From Dasyornis broadbenti (taxonomy: Eukaryota; Chordata; Aves; Passeriformes; Dasyornithidae), in NCBI GenBank assembly GCA_013397935.1, contig VZRN01001772.1, forward strand, positions 415,768 through 479,767: DNA of 64,000 nt. Direction: 5' to 3'. Below the pieces are notes generated by a model that did not search any database, was not told the DNA's origin, and was given only the letters and a program-made list of their open reading frames with translations. Within the stretch, counting starts at the first letter, position 1. The number at the start of each line of letters is the position of its first letter. The translations under genes and the position numbers were made by a program. Positions 39,556 through 51,350 of the stretch are shown piece after piece.

Positions 39556-42385
39556 ACGTGAAGGAAAAACTGGTTTGCTTAGTCGTTCTCCCTTCATCTA
39601 ACATTCAGAGCCATGCTCCAACTGCAAACAATACTTTAAAAAAAATAAAATTATGTCAAAGAGTTTCTAATACAAGTGAAAAGATCCTTTGAAAGACAAT
39701 CCTTACAGATATACCTTGCACAAAGCACTTGCCATTAATATCATAAACTTGCAGCTGAAATTAGAAACAGTTTTAACATGCAAAAGGAATCCATAGATCA
39801 AACACTACAAAGGAGAAGAACATAATGTAGCTTTCAAATAGATGTAGATGGAATTGACAGAGGAGAGGTTAACTTGGGTTAGAAACACAAATTGAGGGGA
39901 AGAAATATCAGACCACTCAACTCATGGGGACTTTTTTATTAATTTCTTTATCTGGACCATCTATAAGTCATTCTTTTTGTGCTACTGCTGTAAAAAGAGA
40001 GGGAGGGGGAAGTATTGTTCGTATGAACACGATCTTTGATAAAACTCAAGTGTATGTAAAATTATTCAGCTGAAAGTCCAAAATTGTTTTCAAACACTTA
40101 AGAAAGTGATTTGAGCCTTTGAGACTATTAAGAGATGTTGCACTAATTTTGTTAAAGGGAATATACAACTTGGTTGAAATTCAATGACAGAGTTGAGATC
40201 AGAGGAACAACCTCTTTTTGGAACAGGGGAGCTGGTAAAAATCACTGGTTTGTCAACAACATTAGGCTTTAATCTTCAATAGGGATAGGAGAAATGTCCA
40301 AGAGCTATTCTCATTCTGCTCTCCAGATCAGATAATTTCTAAGTCAATGCTGCAATTTTTACCTTTAAGATCTGGGGAAAAATATCCCCAATTCTCATTT
40401 TCTCCAGTAACGAGAGACCTCTCATAGGAATTACAAATATTTGGCCTAAAAGTTCAAAAGCACTCTTCTCATTCTGGAGTGGAACTTTTACCATGGTTGC
40501 AAGATCTTGATGCCACCACCCCCCAAACAGTCTACATGCTGCCAAGATTTGCCTTTGACTAATCCTGTGGTTACAATCAGCAGAAGCAGCTTTAGCAGTC
40601 CACGTCCAGTGGCGGCCCATCTTGATACACACCAATTGCAAAATTTCTCCACACAGAAAAGCAAGGACAGGGCCAGAAACATCAAAGTGAAAAAGAACAG
40701 CTAGGTGAAAAGCAGTTATAAACTTATCCAAGGGAAAACCCCAGGCATTTATAGGGGAAATAGATACATTCTCTATTCCTGTAAAATGGCTTAAGTCCTG
40801 AATTTACAGCGATACTTTTGCAGCTCAGCTCTTGTGTTTTTAGCTCTGTAAGAATGCTGAAACTGCTAGACTTGGGTGACATTAATGGAACTTCTACCGC
40901 AATGAAACACGGCTATTTCTGAGGATTTTAGGAGGCACCTTTACTGGGAAGCTCTGGAATATATTGCATGCTGTTAAGTTTAACACTGGATTTTAACAGA
41001 GTTTCCTTGATGCCAGCCGAGTGAGTCAAATTCATTCTCAATGCCTTGTGCAATCCTCACTTTGAGGCTCAAACTGAGAACATAAACAGCCAAACAGAGC
41101 AAAGAGAAAAGTGGGAAAACACTGTAAAAATAATGGATAATGACAAATACAAAGCAACCTTAAAATACTACAGAAATAATTGTACAGGTCTTTTTAATAA
41201 AACTTGCTAGCTAATTACCCACTTCTCTAAAGTTTTCAGTGGTATCTTTTCTTCAGAACAGCTGTGCAGCATCTCCCCCTCCACCTCTTTGAGGCTGGTT
41301 GTTGGCTGTGTCATGAGGCATGGCAGCAAACCCACTCACCACGTGCCAGCAGATGTGGGTTGTGTACTGCCATGGCCGGTCCATCTGCCACCACTGCCCG
41401 TGCCAGCACAAAGGGCATCATTATACTGCGCTGAACAAGAAGCCAGAGGAAGGAAATACCTCTGGCAGCAAAACATTCCTGCTTTCAGTACTCCCCTTCG
41501 TTTCCTCCTTTTCATCAGTGCTCAGTTCTCCATCTGCTCTCCAGGGGTTCTATGGCAAATGCTGGGAGAAAAATGAACACAGTGCAACATAAGAGAAACC
41601 ACTGCCAAAAAGACATTCTTGGGTCATTTCCACTCTTGTCCTGAGAGAGGAAGGTGAGTAGATGTATTCATTAGTCTGATGCTTCAGGTCTAAATGAAGG
41701 TATACCACAAGAAACATGGGGAGGGCTTGAGGCATGTCCTACTGTCTAAGAATCCAAAAAGGAGCAGCTTTACCAAAGCTGGAACACAGCAATTCTTCTC
41801 TGTCCCAAACAGAGAGAGGGCACTAATATGGGTTACATGAACTCATGGAACAGCTTGATTAAAGAGGGGCTGTTGTGTAACATGGCAAAAAACCCAAGTA
41901 GACTGCAAAAGCAAGAGTCAAAGGAAGCATCAGTAGAATTCCCACCAAGAAATGAACTACCATAGAAAGCCTAATTAATTTCGAACAGATCAGAAGCGCT
42001 AGACTTCAATTGTTGTTTCTTTGAGAGAAGATTAAAGTACTTCAACAGAATTGAAATTTTCAGGGGTAATGCAAGGGGGAATAAAAATCAGATTTTCCAG
42101 AATATGCATATTTAATTAACTGAAATATATTTAAATGGAAAATTCCTGAGTGTTGCCACCCAGCCTGGTACGACAGAAACAAACCCTCCACCACTGCCAG
42201 TATTGAGCTCATGCCAATTACGTTTTGCGCACAGGGTGCAGGAAGCAAGGGTCCCTGTCTAACTCTGCCTTCCCTTCCCGGGGCTGCTGCCAGGGCTCAG
42301 AAGTAGGCAGCCAAATCTTTCTTCCCCTTCCCTATATCACACCTCAGGATAGGACTGTGGAGCAGGAAGTGAAAAGAGTCAGCTA

Positions 42386-42401
42386 ACTGTCAGCTGACAG
42401 T
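42386..42401. repeat. Perfect 16-nt palindrome centred on an E-box
   Basis: ACTGTCAGCTGACAGT is its own reverse complement. Its centre CAGCTG is an E-box for bHLH factors. In AT-rich sequence of this length about one such 16-mer is expected by chance, so significance is doubtful. Confidence 0.8.
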
Positions 42402-43100
42402 CCTAAGCAACAGCAAATACCTGCTCCTAAGACTGCTAATCTATATTCTCCCTACCAAAAATACTATTTTTACTCCTCCATTAGTAGGACTAGCATGAGT
42501 CAACAGACAAATGCAGTCCCTTTTTAAGAAAGGCATAACAAATGTAATTTCACCTTTATGTTGCAGATTGCCCCACTTTAAAAAAAAAAGCTTTGTTTTT
42601 AAACTAACTAAGATGGAACATCAATATTACCCTTGTAAACCAAGCCTTCCTTGCCACTGCTGGAGTGAAGCAAATAGGGATTGAGATACAAGCTTGAAAA
42701 TTCACAAATCACTTCAGCACCAGACAGTTAAGGTATCTAGAGCTGAGGTCAATAGAGCACAGCCAGCTGAAAATTGAAAAACTAGAAAGCTATTGCAATT
42801 TATAATGATTAAGGATCTGACTCATTGATTCCAGTTCTTCTTTTCTTCTCACTAATGGAAAGACAGAAGTTGTCTTATGAAAACAAAGATAGGCATGCAA
42901 GCATAATTGAAGAAATGGACCTCTTGTTTCTGGTAAATAACAATCCCTTCTTCTCTACGTGCATTGTCTGAAGTACTGCAAGTTGGCAGTCAGGAAATGA
43001 ATTCTTTTTGCAGTTACAGCTGGATAAATTCAATGCTTATGATAGATTGGCCTTGAGCAAACTTATAAAAAAAAAAGTAATTCCTTGCTAAGTGATCCCA

Positions 43101-43116
43101 AGAGACATATGTCTCT
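43101..43116. repeat. Perfect 16-nt palindrome centred on CATATG
   Basis: AGAGACATATGTCTCT is its own reverse complement; the centre CATATG is a proneural-type E-box. It lies about 700 bases right of the CAGCTG palindrome. Confidence 0.8.
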
Positions 43117-46100
43117 ATAAAACAGTTAAGGGGAAGCTGCTGACTTGCACTCAGTGGGTTCAACAATTTGAAAATGATTAATTTTGTTTTAAATCTTACA
43201 GAGCCACTTACATAAGAGACAGCAAGGAAAGGTTTTTTTTTTTTTTAGGCATTTCCTGTTTGGAAGATTAAGAGATTGAATCAGTGGTACATCTCAATGA
43301 AATTTTAATTATCAGAAGTTTGGCACTATGATAAATTTCACTGCGTTGCTTTTGATAGTGCGCTCTGTCTCACAGAGACTAAACTTCACACCCAGCCTTT
43401 AGCTCCATATCATGCAGTTGGGAGCTTGCCTTTCTACAAGGTGCTGTTTTGTAACTGCTGAGAGAGGAAGAAACTATTTCCCGTTGATAAAGACCTCCTG
43501 GTATCTTTCCCAGTGCAGCTGGGTCAGCCCTCCTGCAGCCACAGGGGAGAATGATTTGTGTGCCTCTGGCTTTGAGGGCTGATGGCTATGGGGAGAAATT
43601 CCTGCAGGATGAAGTGAGATGTGCATCAGGCTCTCTATCCTGACAGAGGCTTAGCATCCCATGCACCCTTGCTCTCCTCTACACAGAAAAGCAGTGGGAC
43701 AGCAAGTGCAGGAAACAGCTCCAATAGCTCTGTGCCAGCACATGGCTGCTTTTTGCCAACTGAATTCCCAGATGGCCATTAGCACCCAGCTATTTGACTT
43801 GAATACTTTCAAAGGCCTCAGGGAGCAGTGTCTGCACTCACGCCAGATCCCTGTCGGGTAACTGCAGCCATACCATGTTCACTTCAGCTCTTCCAGCAGG
43901 TTAATTCACAAGTGGAGCAAACTTAACAATTTTCAGTCAGCGGCTAACCATATGCCACATTCATTCCATTTGATTCCAGAGGTGAGAAAATTCACTCATG
44001 CATGTATTTTATACATACATATGTTGTATATGGGGTTTATATTTATTAGGGTAGGATTCTCAGTTGAGATAAACCAGAGTACGTTTAGAGGTGCTCTGAT
44101 TTATGGCAAAAGAATTCTTGGAGATAGAGGCTCTAGGATAAAACATGGCACAGAAGAGACAAGCACTCTTATTAATCTCTGGTTTAGCCCTCACATGCAA
44201 AAGAAAATGATATGGAAGCAATTCAGGAGAAAACACTGCTCTAATAGTAGAGGCTAGAGATTAAGTGTACTATAAACTAGAAATTATAGGAGTGTTCTTT
44301 CAGCACCTGCTGTGCTATTCACAGTCACTCTGTCTATTTAGGACAAAGCTCTCCCTGGGAACTTCACCCAAGAGTAATCAGAGTTACTTCAAGAACTAAC
44401 AAACTGCTGGAGGTACATCACACTTTATGGGAATTTCAGTTTTCCCTCAGGTATGAATCAGAGAGACAAAGCCGAGGGCAGCAGTAGGAGTGGGGCTGCA
44501 AAGGGGCTGACCACAGAGTAGGTAGGAAATGAAAAACATTGTCTCCAGACAAGTTTTTTCTCCAGACCATCTCTGGGGCTTCTGAACTCAGCACCAGGTC
44601 AAGCGGATCTCTGGTGTTGAAACTGGGATAGTGAAAAAGCAGAAGGCTGCTTCTGGAGTGGTGGAAAGGGGCTGCCAACCCTGCTGTTAAAGTTTGGGTT
44701 TAGTTAAGGTAACCTGAATGGAAGAGTAAAAAAATGCATAATCCCTCTTAGGGCATCCCACAAAGAGTAAACTTGAAGAAATGACATGGATAGGGTTTGA
44801 CCTGGAAGGAAGGCACAACTTTCTGCATGTAAGCAAAGCTGAAGAAATTAATGTATTCTTCCTGGATTGCTGGGAGTCAAATAAAATAGCCTGTTATATT
44901 AATAAGGAAAGGCAGGTAACCAGAGAGACTTGGAAAATCACACCCACTCACCTGCAAGGAAGGACAATTTCATACAAATGCAGGAAATACAATTGTTGTT
45001 GACCTCCATAAGAGCTGGAAATAGAATAAGTCAAGTGAATCTGATTGTAGCTTCACAATCTATATAAAGAGAAGCCAATTTTTCTTTGACTAGCATGCTT
45101 ATATTTAGGATCCTAAATCTGTATTTGGAAACCTAAGGAACTGACCTGATTTTCTGAAGTGTTCAGCACCCGGTGAATGAGTGAAAACATTTTAAAGTGG
45201 CTTCTGCAGGAACTGCAGGATTCAAGAGCTTTGGGTGGGGAGAAGGAAATCAAAGTTTCATTCTATTGCTTAACTTTGTGTTTACAAAACTAAGACTTGC
45301 ATTTTCAGAATTCATCACTCTGCAGTGGTGTCTGGTTTTGCTTTCACTAGTGTACTGCTGGAACTACTAACTGTGTGGATTTTAAAAAGCTTTCAGACCT
45401 TTTCACTATGACTTCAATAAAGGTATTTAACACAGGGTAAACACAGACCCACTTTGCTGCCATGCTAGTTTGAAATCTGAATAAAACAATCCCTACAGCA
45501 AAAGCAAAGCTATATAAACAAAACCATGGCATAGCCATATGAAAGCCAGGAGTAAGCCACATTTGGGAATGCTCACATGATGTAAAATGAAAATTCCTGG
45601 TATCTCAGTTGAGGAAAACAGGAGAGTTCTAAAAATTTAGCAAACTGTGAGGGCCTGCATTTCCCGAAAATGGCCTTTCCCCAGCGGATTCTAAAGTTTT
45701 GAGGTCACTTTGCTCAGTGTCTTAAAAGGGTACTGGTATCAGTCTCCCTTCCATTCAGAAATTTTCTTATATCCTCTGAAGACCACAAGACTGTATAAAC
45801 CTGTTTGGAAAAGAGATTGTACCTATATGGCCTAGCCAATCCTTATCAAAACACAAAGATAAGTCATGAATTGCTGCTCGGTTATTTCCTGTTATGGCAC
45901 TATAGCAGGAAAATCCCAGAGTTCACACAACAAAATATTTGCAAGTGCAAACATTTTTTAGTGTTACTGCCTTTCTTGAGAAGTCCTGAAAACTGGTAAA
46001 AGAAAAACATATATTCTCACTGAATTCTTATTTTTATTTCACCGTGATCATTTCAAAGTTTTAGTGTAATTCATAATTTAATTAAGATTTGGATGGAAGC

Positions 46101-49100
46101 CCACCAAAAATTCTGAATATAGTCCTCTCTGCATGCCCTTCACAGTAGCATTGGGGTCTACAGATCTCATAGATCTGCCTGATAAATGAGTTGTACATTA
46201 AAGCCACTTCTTAAAAGCCCACTCTAAATTAGGCACCTTTCTGCAGAGTTAAGATTTACAGGTTAGTGGACTCCTCATAATATAAAAAACACTCATATAC
46301 ACAGGGTACCATTATCAGCAGTTGTCAAGCAAAGCTCATTAAATAAAAAGAAAATTGGAATCTTACTTTTCTCAATGCAGAAATGTAACTACCCAGAACA
46401 AGAAACATATCAAGACTATTATTTCCAGCATAGAAATGTCTACAGGCCCCAAAAGCAGCATTGAGAGCCCTTTATGACAGGCTCTGCACAAATACCAGCT
46501 AGAGGTTGTCATTACCAGCAGTCATTAAATTTGTCAATGGACAGACAAAAGGCAAAAAGCAGAGCAGAACAGAGACCCATCAGATGAGATGAGTGAGGAG
46601 TTAAACAGCCCCCCTCGTGCAAAACCAGCAATTTCTAACAGGTCAAATTTAGCCCCCAAATATGCTTGTGTCCTTCCTGTGTTTTCTGAAGGTGTGTGTA
46701 TGAAGTGCTTTCAACAACTGTAACACAAGCAAAGAAACACAACTGATTTTTCTGCAACAAAGCCCTTTTTTGAAGTCTTATCACCTGTTTCCAAGTTCCG
46801 TATTGACCATGGATTGCCACTGTGCCCAGTCAAACAACTTTCCGGGCTGGTCTATAGTTCAGCCTCTCTTCTGTCTGAAAGCTTTTCTGCCACTCTGGGG
46901 CTAAACTTCCAGCAAGATTTTCAAAGCACCACAAGGAATATAATCACTTTGTGTAATTGTCCATGGGAAGCACACGAATCAAAGCCTGCAAACCCTCAAA
47001 CAGCTCAGGCCAGGATTTCCTTATAATCCTGCCCAATGTTTAATTGTACAGAGTCTTTGAGTAAACTTGTCAAGCCTAAATCTTCACTAGATATACTGTT
47101 CATAAAAATGTGCAAGAAATCAGATGACCTGTAAAAAATTAAGAGGCTTTTTTCTCACTTAGTCAATAGAGTTTTCCCTTAAAACAGCACTAGAAGAAAT
47201 ACATGATCATTATATCTACAAATCAGTTTATTTATAAAACCAGTTGTTCAGTGCTCCTGGAAAGCTAGAACAAAAACACACATTCTAGGGTAGGTGATGC
47301 ACCAAAAGACATGCACTGGCTAGACTGCAAAATTACCTTGCAATTACAATGCTGCTCAGGAGTGTGATATTTCCAGTACTAGAGCCTTCAGGCAGTGGAA
47401 AGCAGTGATTTATTAGAAAAGCTGGCTATTAACAAACTTAATAGTCTTAAGACAGACGCCAAGTTTCACCAACAGAATTAAGGTCCCAGCTGGGACTGAA
47501 AGTTTCTTCCCTGGGAACCATTCAACTCATAATTCAGCAGTGACTGCAGTTTCTGCAGACAGGCAGTAAATAGCTCCCCACTACTGCCTCCTGCTCCTCT
47601 GAGTAGAGAAGAGCTCTCCTGCAGCAGCACAGACAGTGAATGCCTCATCCCCCCCTTTAAAATCGGTGCAAATATGAGTACTCCTTAGCAGACCACATCA
47701 GCGGCTGATGCACTTCCAGGTATCTGAGATCACTGGAGGAGAGGCTTGAAAGGGAAAGGGAGAGGAATAAGAAGGAAGTTTTAACTCCTTGATTTAAAGG
47801 CATTTTCTAATGCCATCCCACCAAAGTACAACACAGCCCAAACCACTTCTGTCCTCAGGATTAACAGTATGTGCTGCAGAAGAGAAAGGGTCTTGGGGAT
47901 GTCAAAGTCACACAAATAAAGCCCAGAGGAAATGCATCATATATAGACAGGTGTGTACAGAGCTTATGCAGTACTCATTTTTCCACTGAAATACAGCAAA
48001 TTTTTCCATTAAATTATTGACTGATCTAGAAAGGAACCTACTAGAAAGGAAATTTCAACACTGCTTAACTGGAGAAACAAATGGATTAGAGTCCACACAG
48101 CAATGCCCAGAGCTGACCATTTTTCATTCCATCTCTCACAAAAAATATCTAGTGAAAGGTACAGCAATAATCGCTTTATAATCAGAAACCCAAGGAAACA
48201 ATAGTGATCTAGACTTCAAGTGTCAGCTGTGTGTAATTGTCCTTCATATTGTATGTCAGCTATTTCCACATGGACTTCTGAACCGAAGCCCGCAAATCCC
48301 AGCACAGAAAGGCGACCAGCGGGATTTCAGAGACAAAGCTCCCCATGGTTGGTAACAAGCCATAGAGCTTAACCTTCTCTAGACTGCAAAGGGGCGCTTT
48401 CTGATACTTTAAATTGTTCAGTGAGTCACTGTGTTTCAGACTGGATCTTTGACTCAAAGGGAACTTCTCTCAGGCAAAACTGCCACAGGACTAAGGTATG
48501 CCTGACTGAAACAGCAGCCTCCTTCTCTCTTGATGGCACAGAATTGCAGTGTAAGAACAAGAAGACACAGAGTAATTTCTTCCTAAAGACACTTCAATAC
48601 CATGAAAGAAGTTGCAAAATAGGCAGCCAAGTTCTGTTTTCTGCTGGAGTGTATCTGCTCAGGCAGTTCTTTAGGGCACAAATAGGATTGGCAAAGTCTA
48701 TGGAGGAACAGCTGACAACAAGGCATTACTCAGGGGAATGCACAGATGTTACAAACACCTACGCTTCATTCCAAAATTAACTTTTTTATTAGCAAACATT
48801 TGATGGTCTCAGGTCTGTCTGCCTTAGAACAACAGTCTGCTCTTGAATGCTCATCAGGAAAATGTTACCTATTTGTTCAGGCAATTTGATCTTGGAAAAT
48901 GCGCATATAATATTAACTGGAACCAATGGGTAGAGGTGAAAACAAAGGGCTATTTACCATTTACTCAACACCACTAATTACTTTTTCCCTTTCTCACTAC
49001 TACTGTCCACAGTCATTTATTGCATAGGGTGTCATGTCCTGGACGGTTCAGGTACAGGATTGAGGTGGTAAAGCTATTCCTGATGAAATTCTGAAGGCAG

Positions 49101-49421
49101 CCTTCCTGCCCCAGTTAGTATTTACTTATGATCCCAAGGTTTAGGCATTCCTGTGCAGATCTTATATATGCCTTGCACTGTCTTCCGGGACATTTGGTCA
49201 GACTCTCATCTGATGTAAGTGAACCTGGCAGCGCTGCGGGGAAGAGAATGATTTCCTCTTCCACCGGCTGAGTGTCTGGCACATACTTTCTTCTAATTAG
49301 TATTCATCCTTAGGCCTGTTGAATTTATGGGAGGGAATTAGCTGCCCATGGAAATCCTAATTGTTTAGAAGCTCAATTTCCCTTGTAGCCTGCAACTCTC
49401 ACTGAAAGCATGTTAATTATT

Positions 49422-49441
49422 AAAAAAAAAAAAAAAAAAAA
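49422..49441. repeat. Poly(A) run, A20
   Basis: The longest homopolymer in the window. The flanks are AT-rich (taattatt before, gcatattatatt after) and no retroposed body was recognised. Confidence 0.9.
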
Positions 49442-49957
49442 GCATATTATATTAATTTGTCCTCAGTAAACTGACACTATACAAACTAACATTTTACTAA
49501 CTCAAACAATTCTGTAAAGATTTAGAATGTTTTCTATAAGCACTGAAATAATGGAAGAGTCAAACTCCAATTTTTAAAAAGTGACAGACCTCTAGCTCCA
49601 TAGATGTTCTCCCCACAGAGAAATATAGCCTAGTCTTCTTTAAATTGGTCTTGGTTTTCTGAGTCATTTGGGCATATTTAACATTTTTAAATGAGATAAA
49701 CACACACAAAATACTGTAGACTTTCAAAATTACAGGGAAAAACCATTCATGATTGAGGAAGAACTATGGAAATATGCAGGAGTTCTGTCTGCTCTTTCTC
49801 ACCTCCTGCCAACATTGTCACGTAGTATCTGATCTACAAAAATATTCTACGTTTTCATTCTTTAGTCCATAGGCCATTTATTTTTTGTCCCAACTTCCAT
49901 TTCTTTTAGGTCATCGTTTTCTCTGACTTTTCTTTCTTACTTTTTTGTATTTTTCTC

Positions 49958-49976
49958 TTTTTTTTTTTTTTTTTTT
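49958..49976. repeat. Poly(T) run, T19, in a pyrimidine-rich stretch
   Basis: Nineteen T residues follow a T/C-rich region from about 49900. It reads as simple sequence; on the minus strand it would be a poly(A), but no retrogene is visible beside it. Confidence 0.9.
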
Positions 49977-50603
49977 AAATTTCCTTTTAGCTCTATTCAT
50001 GAAAAGAAAAATAATTTCAAAGTCCAAGGAAAAAGTCAGGCCATGTATAATCTGGGTGACTCGCACAGCTGCCAGGCACAAATGCCAATTTCAACAACAG
50101 GTCAGAGTGGACAGCAGAGCTGGAACTGCTACCAGCTTCTTGAAGCTGATTTTAGACACTCAGCTGTGACTTTTCTCTTTGCTCTCTCTCTGTCTCAACA
50201 TTGCACATACTGTGAAATGTGAGTGAGATCTTTATTTCCAACTACCCTTCCAGAGGAAGCCACTGAGGCAACATATAGGATGCAAATTTTAGAAGTGCCA
50301 CCAAATGAAATGCCAACACAATTTCCAGCACAAAGGCACACCTACACATAGTGCAAGAATCTTTATTTTATAGAAGTAAGGTTTGGAAGGCAACCAGCCT
50401 TTCAAAATGACAGATCTGCAGTTCAGTCTGAATGAATGTATTGGATACCACTGCAAAATAGCATTGGTTTTCAAACTCTGTGAAAAAAATTCATTTGCTT
50501 GCAGTCAAATAACTCAAGATAATATGTAACACAGATCCCAGTCCCCTGCCAAACCTCATGTGTTTCTTTTATCTTGGATACAATCACATAAAGCTGTAAA
50601 GGC

Positions 50604-50639
50604 AAAAGAAAGGAAAAAAAAAAAAAAGAAAAAAAAAGG
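50604..50639. repeat. A/G-rich low-complexity tract
   Basis: A-runs of 14, 9 and shorter, separated by single G residues. Confidence 0.9.
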
Positions 50640-50954
50640 CTGTTAAAAAAAATGCACATTCACTGTTAGAAAATACTAAGTCTGTGAAAAAAAAGTAGGA
50701 AGGTAGTAGCTTCCATCAAGGATTACCTTCATAAAAATCAAGTTCTTGGTTCACAGAGGAAAATTGGAGGGATTTGTGTGAAATTTTCTGCTGTGAATGA
50801 CACCTAAGATCTAATGTTTATTTTTTCTGAGAGAAATAACTGCTGTACCTTATAGTTAGAATCGATTTAAGGATTTTGTTTCTGGATACCTCCAAATAGA
50901 GTGTTATATGTTTTTACATTAAAAAACTATGTAAGTGCAGTGTTTATATACAGG

Positions 50955-51350
50955 TACAGGATATTCATCTGGTCTAACACCCTGCTTAAGCAGGGTCACC
51001 TGGAGCCAGATCCCTGGGAACACATCCAGACAGCTTTTGAATGTCTCCAAGGGAGGATGCTCCACAACCTCTATCAGCAACCTGATCCAGTATTCAGGCA
51101 AAGCGTTTCCTGATGTTTAAAAGGAAGCTCTGCTGTGTTTCAGTGTGTGCCCGTTGCCTCTTCTCTCTTCACTGTCCACCACCGACAAGAGCCTGGCTCC
51201 ACCCACTTTTGTATGCTCCCTTCAGGTATCCATATTCATTAACAACAACCCTGCCAAGTCCTCTCTTCCCCAGGCTAAACACTCCCAGTTCTCTCAGCCT
51301 TTACTCACATGAGAGATTAGCTGTTTCCCTAATCATTTTTCAGACAAGAC
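50955..51350 (-). mobile_element. CR1 LINE retrotransposon, 5'-truncated 3' fragment, minus orientation
   Basis: The plus strand reads as the reverse complement of the CR1 3' region. Recognisable blocks in order are TCATCTGGTCTAACACCCTG, a CAGGGTCACCTGGAGCC block, CATCCAGACAGCTTTTGAAT, TCCACAACCTCT, GTTTCCTGATGTT, GTGCCCGTTGCCTCTT, AAGAGCCTGGCTCCA, CCTTCAGGTATCCAT, CCCAGGCTAAACACTCCCAG and TCTCTCAGCCTTTACTCAC. The copy covers about 390 bp, lacks an obvious terminal octamer repeat, and is diverged, so it is old and immobile. Short open frames in it are by-products of the repeat. CR1 is the dominant LINE of birds and other sauropsids, which supports the organism call. Confidence 0.93.

Larger units (their letters stand above)
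31548..50954. other. Intron stretch: unique AT-rich sequence, simple repeats, no gene seen
   Basis: Open frames are all under about 130 codons and unrecognised. It holds a GC-richer patch at about 33870-34110, a 10-bp tandem at 34335-34359, an A/G-rich tract at 36283-36373, an A/C-rich patch at about 37540-37600, a 19-bp tandem duplication at 39521-39555, perfect 16-nt palindromes at 42386-42401 and 43101-43116, T/A runs at 43233-43246, 49422-49441 and 49958-49976, an A/G tract at 50604-50639, and an AG|GT junction at 44449-44452. Confidence 0.5.

Noticed and set aside
49031..49060. TGTCCTGGACGGTTCAGG as an LTR opening
   Set aside because: Similarity stops after about ten bases, with no poly(A) signal, TATA motif or duplication nearby.
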